A stretch of DNA of 64,000 nt from Welwitschia mirabilis. Taxonomy: Eukaryota > Gnetophyta > Gnetopsida > Welwitschiales. How positions within the stretch are numbered: position 1 is the stretch's first letter; the number at the start of each line of letters is the position of its first letter. The notes beneath the pieces were generated by a model. It saw nothing but the letters and a program-made list of their open reading frames with translations. It did no database searches and was not told the DNA's origin. Made by a program: the position numbers and the translations under genes. Shown here piece after piece: positions 24,459 to 36,600 of the stretch. Location: positions 232,536,313 to 232,600,312 of the forward strand of contig JBOZIK010000001.1 in assembly GCA_051453625.1 (NCBI GenBank). The letters run 5' to 3'.

Positions 24459-24799
24459 CATTACCAAGAAGATCAATAGTATCTTGTATTACCATGTCTT
24501 TGTTGTGCCTCTTTTTCTTTATCAAGTCATTCTCATTTTTCATGTCCTTACTTTGCTTTTCTTATTTTGCTTAATAAACATTTGATTTTATTGGAAGTAC
24601 CTTATAAGGTAATTTATGCTAGGGGTTTTGGTTTTACTTTTGTTATTAAAACATTTCTTAGATTATCCTACACAAAATGATGTACCACTCTACTATGCCT
24701 CTTAGCGTTATTAATAGAATACTTGTATTTAAATTTTATAGGATATCTTTATTGATAATAACATATATTATGATAATAATAGCAAATAATATTATTTAA

Positions 24800-26420
24800 A
24801 TACATTAAATGTTCATACATTGGCTTCTAATTCCATTCTTTAAAAAAGGAGGCTAAAGTACTAGTTGTAGCCTCATTGTATCCCAAACCATTCTTGTCAC
24901 TTAAATTTCTACATTGCTCAAGCATTATAGTTAAAGTATCCTTTTCTTCATTAAATTTCTCATTGATTCTCTTTGTATCTAATAGTTCCTATCTAACATT
25001 ATCTAGATCACATGTTAGTCTACTAACCTTAGCTTTAAGAGCTAATTTTCTAGAGGATAATGTATTTCAAGCATCATTTTCTTATTCATATTCTTCTTCA
25101 TGAGTATGAAGTAGATTTTTTAGGTTAGTACATAATTTTTATAGAGTAATAAAATATTTAAAAATTACAATGTACTTTTCTTAAATACGCATACCTATAT
25201 CATCTTCATTTTTTGAATCATACTCTTCTTTTATTTCATCATTTTCTTCTTAAAAGTATGTAATAACTATGTAGGAAGGATGAGCTTTCTCATCATTAGA
25301 TGTTTCTTCTTTCATTGTTTCTTTATCTTTATTAAATCTTGTAAAAAATGATTTCTTCTTATTTGGATTTTCTTTTGTTTCTTATTTTGCATTTTATTAG
25401 CACCAGGACATTCTAAGGTCATATGTCCTTGTCCTTCATGTACCAAACATTCTACTTTTGAAATATTAGGAAAAGAAGTATTAATACAAGAATTACTTAT
25501 ATCTTTNNNNNNNNNNNNNNNNNNNNNNNNNNNNNNNNNNNNNNNNNNNNNNNNNNNNNTAAGAAATCTCTTTTATATTTGCATGCAATAAATCTCTTTA
25601 CTCTTTTTATAATAAAGGCAAGTTCCTCATCCTCATCATCAAAGTCATCTTCTTTCTATTCTCCCTTTACCTTTTCTTTTGATCTCTAATTTGCACTTTA
25701 AATTTTCTTAAGTGTAATAGATTTTTCTTTCAATGCTCCATCTTATATGATATTTATTTTATATACTATAAGAATATTCTCTAGCTCTTCTATCTTCATT
25801 ATGTTGAAATCTCTTGCCTCTTTTGTAGTTATAGTCTTCAGCCTATTTTTAGGGGTTAGAGATCTAATAACTTTTTAAATTACCTTAGCTTTTTAAAGAT
25901 CTTCTTCAATGTCATGTATTATATTCATAATGTTAGAAACTATAGTAAAGTACTTGTGAACTCATTTCTCATGGTTTATCTTGAGATTTTCAAATTGATT
26001 TATCCATGTGAGAAGATTTAATTATTTTACAATTGAAGTTCATTCATATATTTTAATAAGAACATTTTAAATTTATTATGCTATCATGTGACCTTCTATT
26101 CTATTGATATATTCTATAGATAAAGTAAAATAAAGTGCATTTTTATCTTTAGAGTTATATATGAAAGCTTCTTTTTCTTTACCTTTCTAATCTTTTCTAT
26201 TCTTGATCTATGTAATGGTATTACTAGCAGCATCTATTGCAGTTTTCATTAGATCTGCATAATCTTTTTTCATGCTTTACCATACTTGAAACTCAAAAGG
26301 TTGTAAGTATACCTACATCCTCATATTCCAATAGGCATAGTTTATTGCATCAAAGAGTATAGGTCGAATGGATGGTATCCCTTCCACTGTTTACTCAAGA
26401 AAGTTATTCGTTTTCATGAG
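24800..26420 (-). pseudogene. copia-type gag remnant
   Basis: From the right: IPSIRPILFDAINYAYW near 26310-26375 (the start of a UBN2-type gag), DYADLMKTAIDAASNTIT near 26215-26270, and MKIEELENILIVYKINII around 25745-25800. A zinc knuckle at 25408-25449 reads CLVHEGQGHMTLEC, with His in place of the second Cys. A charged tail ends in SDKNGLGYNEATTS near 24860-24905, a hallmark of plant copia gag. Many stops occur. Fifty-three N at 25507-25559 cut it. Confidence 0.85.
25507..25559. other. Assembly gap, 53 N
   Basis: A run of N inside the copia gag, just upstream of the zinc knuckle. Confidence 0.95.
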
Positions 26421-26425
26421 TACTC

Positions 26426-26437
26426 ACTCTGGTACCA
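26426..26437 (-). other. Primer binding site, initiator tRNA-Met type (copia)
   Basis: The minus strand reads tggtaccagagt, 10 of 12 with the tRNA-Met complement, both differences transitions. It lies directly upstream of the copia gag. Confidence 0.75.
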
Positions 26438-26445
26438 CTCGAGAA

Positions 26446-27850
26446 TGATTGAACTCAAAGAAAAGTGGTGAATGAGTTTTACTAAATAAAATTTAAACCA
26501 AATAATAGAATAAAATATGCATAATAAAATACCTTACCAAAAAAAAGTGGTTTTCTAACCTTTATATGTCCACACATAGAGCGTATCTTCTTCTCACATC
26601 TCTAGATATTCTTATCCTATAAGAAAATAGTGTTTTTTTATTTCACCATCAATCTTACAATAAGTGAGAGCCTCTTGCAAGAAAGCACTCTTTTCTCCAT
26701 AAGGGAATAGTGGTTTTCAGAGGCACATCATGAACCTTACAATAATAAGCAAATAAGCACTCTCTCCCCTATAAGGAAATAGTGGTTTTCATAGAAACAC
26801 CACAAACCTTGCAATAATGAGATTCTCCTCACAAGGTAGTACTCTTTCCCTTGTAAGGCAATAGTGGTTTTCACATGCTTACCAATAATCATACAAGAAG
26901 GAAGTACTTATAGACATAACATTAAATGCAATCCTGTATAAGGGTTACCTTACACTCTGTTTGATTCAATAATGGACTTATAAAATATTTAACAATAATA
27001 TAGTCTAATAATACAGAACCAAAAATATACAATAATAAGCCTAAAGATATAGTTTTAATGAAGATTTGAGATCTTTGATGTATTATTATTATCACAAGTG
27101 TGAATGAAGAATGCAACAATGAAGATCTAAGAGCGAACGATGAAAACAATGCAAGATCCTTTCAAATGATGACTTTGATTCTTTGTAAGAAGTTCCTTTC
27201 ACATGTACATTCTTTATTCTTGATCTAATCATTGTATACTAGATTCAACAACTAAGTGTTCATTAAGGTTTCAAGACTTCTGATTTGTTTCATGACACTG
27301 AGGATTTATATGGTCAAGGAGATCTAGATATTTTAGCTTAAAAGTTAGTTGTTTAACTTTGTAACTTCCATGTAATAGATAGAAAACATCTAGGCATTGG
27401 GTGCATAACTTTGATTTTTATGGACATAAACTTTGATCCAAAATATCTTCACTTTTGTAGATGTCTACTAACAATCAAACATCTTTAATTCATAAATATC
27501 TTTAATCAACGTTCCTAGATTTTAATAAAATTTTTTTTGTAGTATCCTTGGGCCTATGTGATCATGAATCCATAATATACAAGTTGATAACTAATCTAAA
27601 ATATAAAATACTTGTCAAGAACCAAATTAACTCTATTTCCTATTTTAGTTCAGTATAGATGTTTTTAACAATGTAGACATCTTCATCTATGTCAGGATTA
27701 ACTTTTAGCATAGTCATCTTAATGAGTTAGTTGTCTTAAGCCTATGACTTGAATTTTGATATATTCAAGATGTCTTTAATTTTCTAGACATATTTACTAG
27801 AGACGTCTTCAATTTTTTAGATGTTTTTAAATTATTCATTTACTTTTTAA
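26446..27850 (-). repeat. Probable 5' LTR of the copia remnant
   Basis: It follows the primer site. It contains the tandem array at 26610-26890 and an AGATGTCT/AGACATCT-rich part at 27455-27830. The latter part aligns in reverse with 62630-62940, which supports a mobile LTR family. I could not find a clear terminal TG, so the right end is approximate. Confidence 0.45.
26610..26890. repeat. Degenerate tandem repeat, about 4 units of 72-82 bp
   Basis: The core ataaggaaatagtggttttc recurs with its atag at 26627, 26707, 26779 and 26861. Each is preceded by a ctctt(t/c)tcc-like stretch and followed by cacc...cttacaataa. A partial unit may lie near 26545. It sits in the LTR next to the primer site of the copia remnant. 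Confidence 0.8.
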
Positions 27851-27999
27851 AAACTAATTCTTTTCCTGAGATATTATTTTTAAATATTTATCATGTCCAA
27901 GGCCTACCAATATTTAATTTTCTTAGTATTGACCCATCTACATAATGACATAAAATATTTGATAAATGGAATCATCAAAACTAGGTTTACCAATAAAGA

Positions 28000-29068
28000 G
28001 TATTAATCTTACCACTTATTGTCTTAGCTTATAATATAGCCAAATGAATGTTGGATAGATAATTATATCTTAATCATTATGCTTGGGCTATACTTTCTTT
28101 TGTTTACCTTTATTGTATGAAATCCGTTAAGAAGATCATATGAGCATGGAAGAATGTTTTTAGGATTAACATAGCTCTAGTTATAAATTAATTATATTAT
28201 TAAGATGTAATTTTATACATTTTGTATATTTTTATTATTATCTAAAAAACGAACATTTCCTTTACTTAAATAAGCAAAAAATATTCTTTTTATTTAAATT
28301 TTCATTACTATAATCTTGAATATAGAGATGTTCTAGTATGATTGTTTCGTATTTTATAATTGTTTCTATAAAATGAACCTAATGATAATTAGAATAGCTA
28401 TAACCAGGTAAATAATTTATTAAATATTCATATTACTTAGGATCATATACATGCATTTGTATGATATATTTATTAAATAGGACTCACTTAAGATAATTTT
28501 CATAATGTTCATTTTTATACTTGGATTTCATCACTAAGGTGAATTTCATTATATTCCTTTTAAATATCCTTCTAGAAGTGGATTTGATCACCACTTGCCT
28601 ACTCTACCCATATATAAACTTATTTTGACTTAGCCCTTGGAATCAATGGATTATGTTACACCATCCAAAGATATTCAAAGGAAGGGATGACTATTTGTAA
28701 GCATGCATCCATCTCATGTATTGCTTGTTAACTCTACTGCCTATATTAGTTAGGTATGTTTATAATAAGTTTACATCATCTTAACTATTTATAAGATATT
28801 GTTTTATATGATAAAAACGTAGAAAGAAATAAAGAACATAAGCTTATAACATCACTATTATTTATAAACCAAAATGACCTAGGAATTAATTATAGATAAA
28901 AATATAATAATAGTATGATTTTTTTCTTATAATCTAAAAATGCTAATAAAGAAATAAGTAAACTTTAATTCCAGGTTATATTATATCTATTAGGTAATAA
29001 TATTAAATAATGAAGAAATAAAAATAAAAAAAAGGTGCTCAATTAGGCTAAAAAAAGAGGGTATCACA
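28000..29068 (+). repeat. 5' LTR of element E, 3' part only
   Basis: Colinear with 44820-46057: both share cattatgctt(g)ggctata, catatgagcatggaagaatg and the taggtaataatattaaa stretch. It ends gggtatcaca at 29068, an inverted match to the start tgtcatatccc of the 3' LTR at 42056. Confidence 0.8.
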
Positions 29069-29071
29069 ACT

Positions 29072-29083
29072 TGGTAATAGAGC
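29072..29083 (+). other. Primer binding site, initiator tRNA-Met type (element E)
   Basis: tggtaatagagc matches the tRNA-Met complement at 10 of 12, three bases after the LTR. Confidence 0.8.
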
Positions 29084-30241
29084 TCTAGGTTAACTTAAGT
29101 AGGACACATGTTAAGAACTTAAAAATATATAAAAATATAAATCTAATTTTATCTTTAACAACCTTTCTCCTTAATAATCTTAAATTTAGTCATAACCATC
29201 ATGACCTTAATTTCTAATAGCCATAAATTTAATTATATCCCTAGAAATCTTAAATCATGAGCAAAATCAATTATATCCTTAATAATACTACATTCTAAGA
29301 TATCTATAACTCCTAGATAAGCATGGATTTAATCATATCTCCTAATTGTCAATAATTTGATTATACATATAATTATCCTACTCCCTAAATATATGTTAAA
29401 TTACATTCATATTAATCTAAATAATTATAAAGATTACACTAGTGATAATTCTTAATAATACTAGAAGTTGATTATGTTGGGATAGTTTCAAATTATTTGT
29501 AACATTAACTATAACCCCATTCCTATATGAATCTAATGTTAACCTTATTTATGATAATCCTAAATTTCTAAACAAACCTAAAAAGATTATAAATTCAAGT
29601 TATTAAAGAATCTATTACCTTATAGACTAGATAATAATCATGTAGGAGATATATGCTTTAGGATAATAACCTTATATGATTTCTTAAAGAGCTTAATATT
29701 TTACAAGAAATATAAATACATAAAATATTACCTTATAATTAAACACTTTCAGAAATAGTCCAACAAAGTTATTCATTTTAAATTATATGGTCACATAACC
29801 TTAAAGTAAAAATCCATATTCATAACTTCTAAACATTATCTATTGAAAATAAAGAAAGGGGATAAACTTGATTTTATACTTTAAGTTATAAATAAGGATC
29901 AGTAACCTCATAATGGTAATTATGCCCTTCTTAAGAACAAAAATAATATTTTTAAGTTTAACTTTATATCCTATTTCCAAATATAATCTCATGAAAATTT
30001 CCACTTCTTTTGGTTTTCTCATTGTCATTAGTAAAACCTTGAGGTCAAGTTAGTTGTATTAATTAATCAACATTAAGAGAATTTACAAAAACATTAGTAA
30101 CCTAATGATGAAAATCAACCCTTATTCAACCTTAATTTAGAAGTATTAATAAATACATTCATATAGTTTCTATCACAAATAATAAGTTAAAGTCAAAACC
30201 CATGAGTAATCAATAGTATTAATCAACCTAAGGAAGTGGAT
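29084..30241 (+). other. Non-coding leader of element E
   Basis: AT-rich sequence with no reading frame between primer site and gag. It resembles many imperfect copies of taatcatatcc/taattatatcc, but I could not define a unit. The minus-strand open stretch 29840-30028 looks like chance. Confidence 0.5.
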
Positions 30242-30355
30242 ATGAACAAATTAATTCAAAATTTTATTAAGCTAAATCCACCAAGGTTTGTAGGAGTTTT
30301 AGATTATTCTAAAGTAGAGGCATAACTAAGTAATGCTAAAATGGTTATAGGTACT
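30242..30355 (+). pseudogene. gag, first part (element E)
   Basis: It starts ATGAACAAATTAATTC and reads MNKLIQNFIKLNPPRFVGVL, then DYSKVEA and LSNAKMVIGTY, the N-terminal part of a chromovirus gag. It stops exactly where the nested element D begins. The frame resumes at 37920. Confidence 0.8.
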
Positions 30356-31726
30356 TATTGCAGTGTGAATTTATGCAATCCTGAAGTTCTTTAGGTAAAC
30401 TTGTAATCAAATAACTTATAGAAAACCATATGCTAGTATAGATATGAGTTCATCCGAATGTTGTAATCCCAATGGAGGCACTAGGCTCAGAGTTAGAAAA
30501 TTGATTTCTAATGATTTCTTTTAATCTTTTATTATTTAATAATTAAAAAGAAATAAAGTAAATGCAACGTAATATAAATGGATATAAAATGAAAATGAAA
30601 ATGGAATGAATTTCATTGATTCCTAATCCTTCTGTCGCAAGGACTAGCTTCTTTATAATTTAGATCAATTAAGAAGATTATTCAAATAGTTCTTAACCAA
30701 CATAAACTATGAGATCTACCAAGTAGAATATAAAGTGAAATATGAAATGAAATGGAATAGTAATGTAAATCTAATATTAGCTAAGATCAAACTCAACAAA
30801 GGTTTCCCTTATAATCTAGATAAATCATAGAATTATCACTCTAAACTATGATCAATGTAAACCATAAGAAACATACACATAATTAAAATAAAAATAATAA
30901 TTGTATTGATTCAAAGAGTATTTTAATTAATTTAATAACTTTACATCCACTTACAATAAAATAAGAGCACCTCAATGGAAGAAACTCAGCTTAGCACCAA
31001 GGGAACTCCTTTCTGTCACCCTTGATGGATTTCTTATCCTTCAATCTTCTGTCATAAGTATATCAGGTATAAAAGATGAATTGGAAGTGAGGACAAGAGG
31101 GGTTATTTATCGATTTACATTGAAAGTTCTAGAAACATAACCCTAAAAGTTAGAGAATAAACCCTAGCAGCCCAAGCGGGATGCATATCCGCATTACAAG
31201 ATAATTTATCCCTGCTTATATAAAATAGTTATCATCTTGACTATCATGGGAATGACACTAGGGATGAAACCTCATATGAACAAGTAATTCAATAGCTTTT
31301 GACTCTGTAATCAGTCCTACAATTAGCTTTAATTATATCTCATCCCTCATGTCATGGGGACGACAATGGGGATGACACCTTCATAGAAAAAGGTGATTTA
31401 TTAGCTCCAACATTCTATTCATGTTGCTATTATAGTAGGTAAGTACAATGCTATTTTTCCCCATATCATGGAGACAAAAGTGAGGATGCCATCCTTCCAA
31501 AGCTCCTCAAGTAAAGTGAATTATCCTTCTTCATCATTAGTCTTTCTTTAATATGGTGAGTACTAGAACATGTCTAAAATGCCTCTAATTATGTTAAGAA
31601 TTACATGTTTTCATGATTATCCTATCAACTCTCCATAATTAATAGAATTGCATTTAAACCTATATAAATGTGCTACAAAAGTACTATAAATATACCATCA
31701 AATTTCCACAAATTGGAATCGCAACA
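30356..31726 (-). repeat. 3' LTR of element D (1371 bp)
   Basis: It aligns throughout with 36601-37919; the left end tattgcagtg is a mutated tgttatgatg. The right end ttggaatcgcaaca meets the polypurine tract. The TATA place (31104-31111) reads tatttatc, one change from the family box. Confidence 0.85.
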
Positions 31727-31740
31727 TAGCCCCCTACTTA
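31727..31740 (-). other. Polypurine tract (element D)
   Basis: The plus strand reads tagccccctactta, so the minus strand has taagtagggggcta next to the LTR start TGTTGCGATTCC. Confidence 0.8.
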
Positions 31741-34400
31741 GCCTTGTCAGTCCCTAACAAGGTGAGCGATCAACTATATTAGGAGCTAATTTGAATAAGA
31801 TAATCATCAACTAGAAAAATAGAATTTAAGTTTAATTTTATCATGTAGGACTAGATGACAAAAATTCATTAACTAATACAATTATTACTATAGTTATAAG
31901 CCCCCTACTTAAACACATCACAATAGACCGAATGAATGTCATACACATAAATAAATCGTGGAAATTAACAATGATATTTCAGAAAATGATAATGTGGTTA
32001 GCATAATTCAAGAAAGTAATGTTGAAACTAATGTGTAATAATATTAAAGAATGATTCATGAAAATTTTATTAATGTTTTCTATAAGGACAAGATGAAATA
32101 GTCCTTTAGATGATCTAAAACATAGCTGTTGGAAAATCATTGAGTGTGCTAGTGTGTTCCTGCTAAATAAAGTTCATAAAATGTATTTAAGTAACATAAA
32201 ATCATATCCAAATAACTCATCACAAATATGTATCATGAAATTTCAAAATTATCCTTTTAAATTTAAAAATTATAAATTTTTGCTTAATTTCTTAGAAAAA
32301 AGCTCCCTCCTCCAATAGGTAAAATAAAACATCCCAGATTGCATAAAGTAAAATGGATGAACGTTATCCTATCTGAAGTGAGATGATAGTGTTTAAAATA
32401 AGATGTTTGGATAGATTAGTAAAAAATCTAAAAAATTCTAACAGCAAGCAAGTAGTGGAAAAGTAGTAGAAAAACAGAAAGATGGTAAAAAGTAAAGAAA
32501 TATTCAAAAAAACATAACCATGATGAAAGAGGCTTATGATAAATAATAATGCATTAAGTAAAAGAAAGCAAGGCTAAAAATTATTCCATAAATTTATCCC
32601 AAACTCTATGAGGATTCAAGATCTACAAGTGGATGTATGCAAAACCAAAATTCAAACAGAAAAACATTAGCATAAAACAAAAGGAACATAGCAATCAAAA
32701 TGAAAGAAATGCATCAATTAAAAGTGCTAAAAAGAAAATGACCCTTATAGAGAAAACCTATGAGTGAAAATAAAAAGATAACCAGAGAATTACCAAATCA
32801 TCAGGTCCTAATTATAATATGGAAAAAGTTACTGTAATGACTTTGAAAATCCTTAACAAAATAACTAAGGAAGAATATAATGAAAATAAACAACTAAAAA
32901 CATGAAGAAGATTGCTTACCTACCCAAAATCCACTCTAGCAAAGTCCCTTGTTAGAAATCATGAAATTATTTAATAATTATGCATTACATAATGTAAAAA
33001 TTTATAAAGTTCCACTCAAATAGGCAATGATTGTGATGATGCCAAGTATGTCTATTATTATCAAATAATGAATGATAGGATAAAAATATATTAAATTAGG
33101 AAATTACAAGATATCATCTCAAAACAATACTAAAATCTAAAAAAGTAAAGCAATCATGTGAAAGTACTATAAATAAGTAAAGAAAATGAGTCTTGAAAAT
33201 AAGTAATGCCTCTGATGATACCAAGGACATCACTGATCTTATAGCCTTTAATTACATTTTTATTTTATCATGATGAGAGTAGTGAAACCAATGTGAGAGG
33301 AGTAAGAACCCACATAGCATGGCCAACTGCCCCCCTAGTGGAGTTCCCACAGCTACCATATCACACTGTCAAAGACCCCTCTTTGGAATATTTGCCCTAT
33401 AGTGCTTACAATAGGACATCATGGGGGTTATGTTTTAAGATATAACATGAAATAGCATGGCCTTTATTTCTTGTTTTGCCATTTTTTCTTTTTTTCTTTG
33501 TGAGTGAATTAACATAATAAAATAATCATAAGAATAACAGTGAAGTGATGAGATGAATAACAAGGAAGAACATGCTTAAAACAACTAATTACTCACATCA
33601 TAAAAAGAGAACAAAAGAACTAAGGAATATTCCTTCACAATGAAGTTCATAAACACACAAATGTCTGAAGATTGGACAAAGCTAATCTCATCATTTAAAA
33701 TGCCCAAGTAAAAGATTTATTAATTATGGTAACTTTATAAAGTAAAACATTAGTCAAGTTAAAGATGATCAAGTGATAGCATGACATTTACCAAAGGAAT
33801 TGGATAAGAAGGAATTTAGATAATGACAAGGGGAAATATTCCAACACAAGTTCTCTTATCATGTTCAAGGTTAACCGATAGATATTTCAATTATTTTTAA
33901 CCTTCTATCCATTAACTTCTACATTTCCAAAGTATTTAGATTGAAGGTTTCAATGGAGCCATTTAAAGATGTATGTTTTCTGAAAGATAAGGACCTAAGC
34001 ATTGAAAAGTTTAACTAGTTATGTAAAAAGTGCACTTGAGTATTGTATTTTTTAGAAAATAAGGACCAAACCAAATAAAACTAATTGATAAAACATAAAA
34101 TATATGCAATCATTTTGGAGTAAAATCATTTAAAGGTAAAGAAATTAAAATGATAAAAATTTGATAGAACAATTTTGAAAATTGAAATAAAAAATAAATC
34201 AGTAATAAATTTTATTATTAAAGAATCTCTTATGAAAATAGTATAAAAATGAATATCATTATATAATTCATTTAAGGTATTACTCAAAGAATGGAGCCAA
34301 GAAGTTTTTAATGGCTTTTGAAAATGTTGAATAAGATTGAAAAGCTCCTTAATATTTAACTCTAAGAATGGATAATCATCAAGAAGATAAGCTTACTTTA
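31741..34400. other. Conserved post-pol region of element D
   Basis: No gene. 32880-32945 holds the donor-like site AG|GTAAGC (minus strand, break at 32919) shared with B and C. 33215-33445 is the block shared with C 21611-21840. In element C the integrase lies just beyond this block; here the next sequence (33500-34400) shows no integrase motif. Confidence 0.65.
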
Positions 34401-36000
34401 ATTTAAAATTCCAAGATATTCCAAGTAAAACTTTTAAAAAGAATAATCATTAAAAGCACAAGGTAAAGTGAACTTGGTAGAAAAAGAAAGAATGTTACTT
34501 TGAGGACCACATGAAGTTTTAAAAGGAAGAGATTAAAAGATAGGATAAATATAATCTTTGAAATGATGGGTGTTATGAGAGTTAAGAAAAGGAACATAGC
34601 CTTGAGAATTATATGAATGTTCAATTGGAAGAGATGGATAAATGTTATCATTATCGAGATCATAAGGTAATAGGAAATTAAAAGTAAGAGTGGAAGGAGA
34701 AGTAAAGGGAAGGATATGATTTGAAATTGTACATGAAAGCATAGATGTAGAAGTATGGGTAGAAAGAACAAGTTATAAAGTTTGAATGAATCTCTAGGGG
34801 TTCTTTATTGTGGTTCATTTCTTTACTATTTTCCTTATCATTATTTCATTGGGTTGTTACAATATCTTTCTTATCATTGTTTGTAACTAGATCTTCCTTT
34901 ATTTATTAAATATTGCTATAATGCTCTAATTTATTGGATTCATCAAAAAAATTATCAAGAGAAATAAGAGCATCATCTTCATCATTAATTCAAAAGTTAT
35001 TAGATTTTTCATAAATGGATTTCTCATCCCAAGTATGTAATAGTAAATAAAGGATAAGGATATAATCTAATACCTTAATATCGTCTAACGAATGATCATC
35101 CTCATCCTAATTGTTGAAAGATTGAGTTGTGTTATTATTATCTCCCCTTTTCTCATCTCCTAATGAGTAGGATGTTAAAGTTTAATTAAAAATTTCATCT
35201 TCAAGTTGAAATTAAGAATCATCATCATTTATGTCGAAGTTCTCCTGATTTTCCTCAAGGTAGGATGAAGTAGGATATTTTTGAGGATGTTGTAATGTAA
35301 AAAAACTTTGATTTTATAATAATATTTGTTGCAAGATTTGTACTAATTTTTCTAGGTTATAATTAGTCTTTTTGATTCAGTAATTAGTATGTTCTTGGCT
35401 TTTTTCCATTTTATCAATCATGTATTTCATGGGATCATTTTCTTCCTTGTAGTAGGTTATGGGAGATGTTCTTATTCATAGTAATGCATGGAAGATGGGT
35501 GGGATTAATAAAAAGGATTGTAAGAAGTTTGTCTAAATGAGGTGGAATCCCTAGAATATGAAAAATCTTCATTTTCATTTCTATATAAGATTTGAAAAGA
35601 AGAAGAGAAATAATAAGAATATTGAAAAGAGGATGGGGCCCAATTCCTATTCTCAATATTATTTTGTGATAGTGTTCCTCTTTCAGCAAAAATTTCTCGA
35701 AGTGCTTTCTTACTATTTTCCTCAACATTTTGTGAGCTTCTTCTTGTCTTTCTATTACTATTAATTGAAGCAAGTGAAAAGAATGGAATAAGAGAATTTA
35801 ATTCAAGATGGTAAGAAAGATAAGTACATGATGAAGATTAAATTTTCCTCTCTTGGATGTTTTATCATTTTGTCCAAATTTTTGGTTTTCAATACTCAAA
35901 AGATGTGCAATGACTATCTATTTTAACTATCATAAAAATAACTAATAGAATGACTACAGAGAAAAAGAAATATCTGATTCTACAATAAGAGAAAAAAAAA
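34400..36000 (-). pseudogene. Possible gag-position remnant (element D)
   Basis: Minus-strand open stretches occur at 34403-34771, 34533-34742 and 35435-35773. None shows a zinc knuckle or a gag core I can recognise. By position, just inside the leader that matches element C at 36000-36070, this should be gag. The sequence is rich in acidic codons and in aga/gaa repeats. I treat it as a probable decayed gag with low confidence. Confidence 0.35.
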
Positions 36001-36579
36001 TTCTTGAAACTTGTGTACCTGTGATGTACATACCTAGATTTTGCTTGAAGTCGAATGATCTTACTCTTATACTTTTTTTAATAAAATTCCATTCCTTTTG
36101 ATATTTCGTCTCTTTACTAGAATTCATCATAGTCTTGCATATTTAGACAGCCAACGAGAATTAAAATAAAAAACATATTATGATCCATTTGGTTGTGGGA
36201 ACGACAAGGGAAACAATGGTCACAATGATAGAAGATCTAACATAGAAAAATATTGCAAAAAATGAAAAACTAGGCTGTCATCCAAGTTATCATGGAGACA
36301 ACAGAGAAGACGATAGTAACTTTTATTACCAAATTAAAAATAAAAGAAAAAATTATAAAAATAGAAACTAATTTTAAAATTTTAGAACTATCATGTCTAA
36401 TGTTATTGGGACAATAGAGAGAATAACAGGTTCCCTAAAAATTATAGCAAATAAAATTTACTGAAATAAACCTACTCTATGTTACACTAAAAATATAGTA
36501 CTAATTCAAATAAATAATCTAAATAGAAAATTCAAGATAGTTATCTAGCCAGTGAAAATTCTTTAGCTTCTTATAACCT

Positions 36580-36597
36580 TTCCCAGTAATGGTGCTA
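36580..36597 (-). other. Primer binding site, tRNA-Asp type (element D)
   Basis: The plus strand ttcccagtaatggtgcta matches the tRNA-Asp 3' end at 12 of 18. All six differences are transitions. It lies three bases from the LTR at 36601. Confidence 0.85.
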
Positions 36598-36600
36598 GAA

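Larger units (their letters stand above)
24459..27850 (-). mobile_element. Ty1-copia remnant, interrupted by element C
   Basis: On the minus strand a tRNA-Met primer site and a gag with a zinc knuckle can be read, with LTR sequence to the right. Protease, integrase and RT are not recognised: left of gag only about 340 bases remain before element C. Part of the element may continue in 13000-14011. Neither outer boundary could be fixed. Confidence 0.65.
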
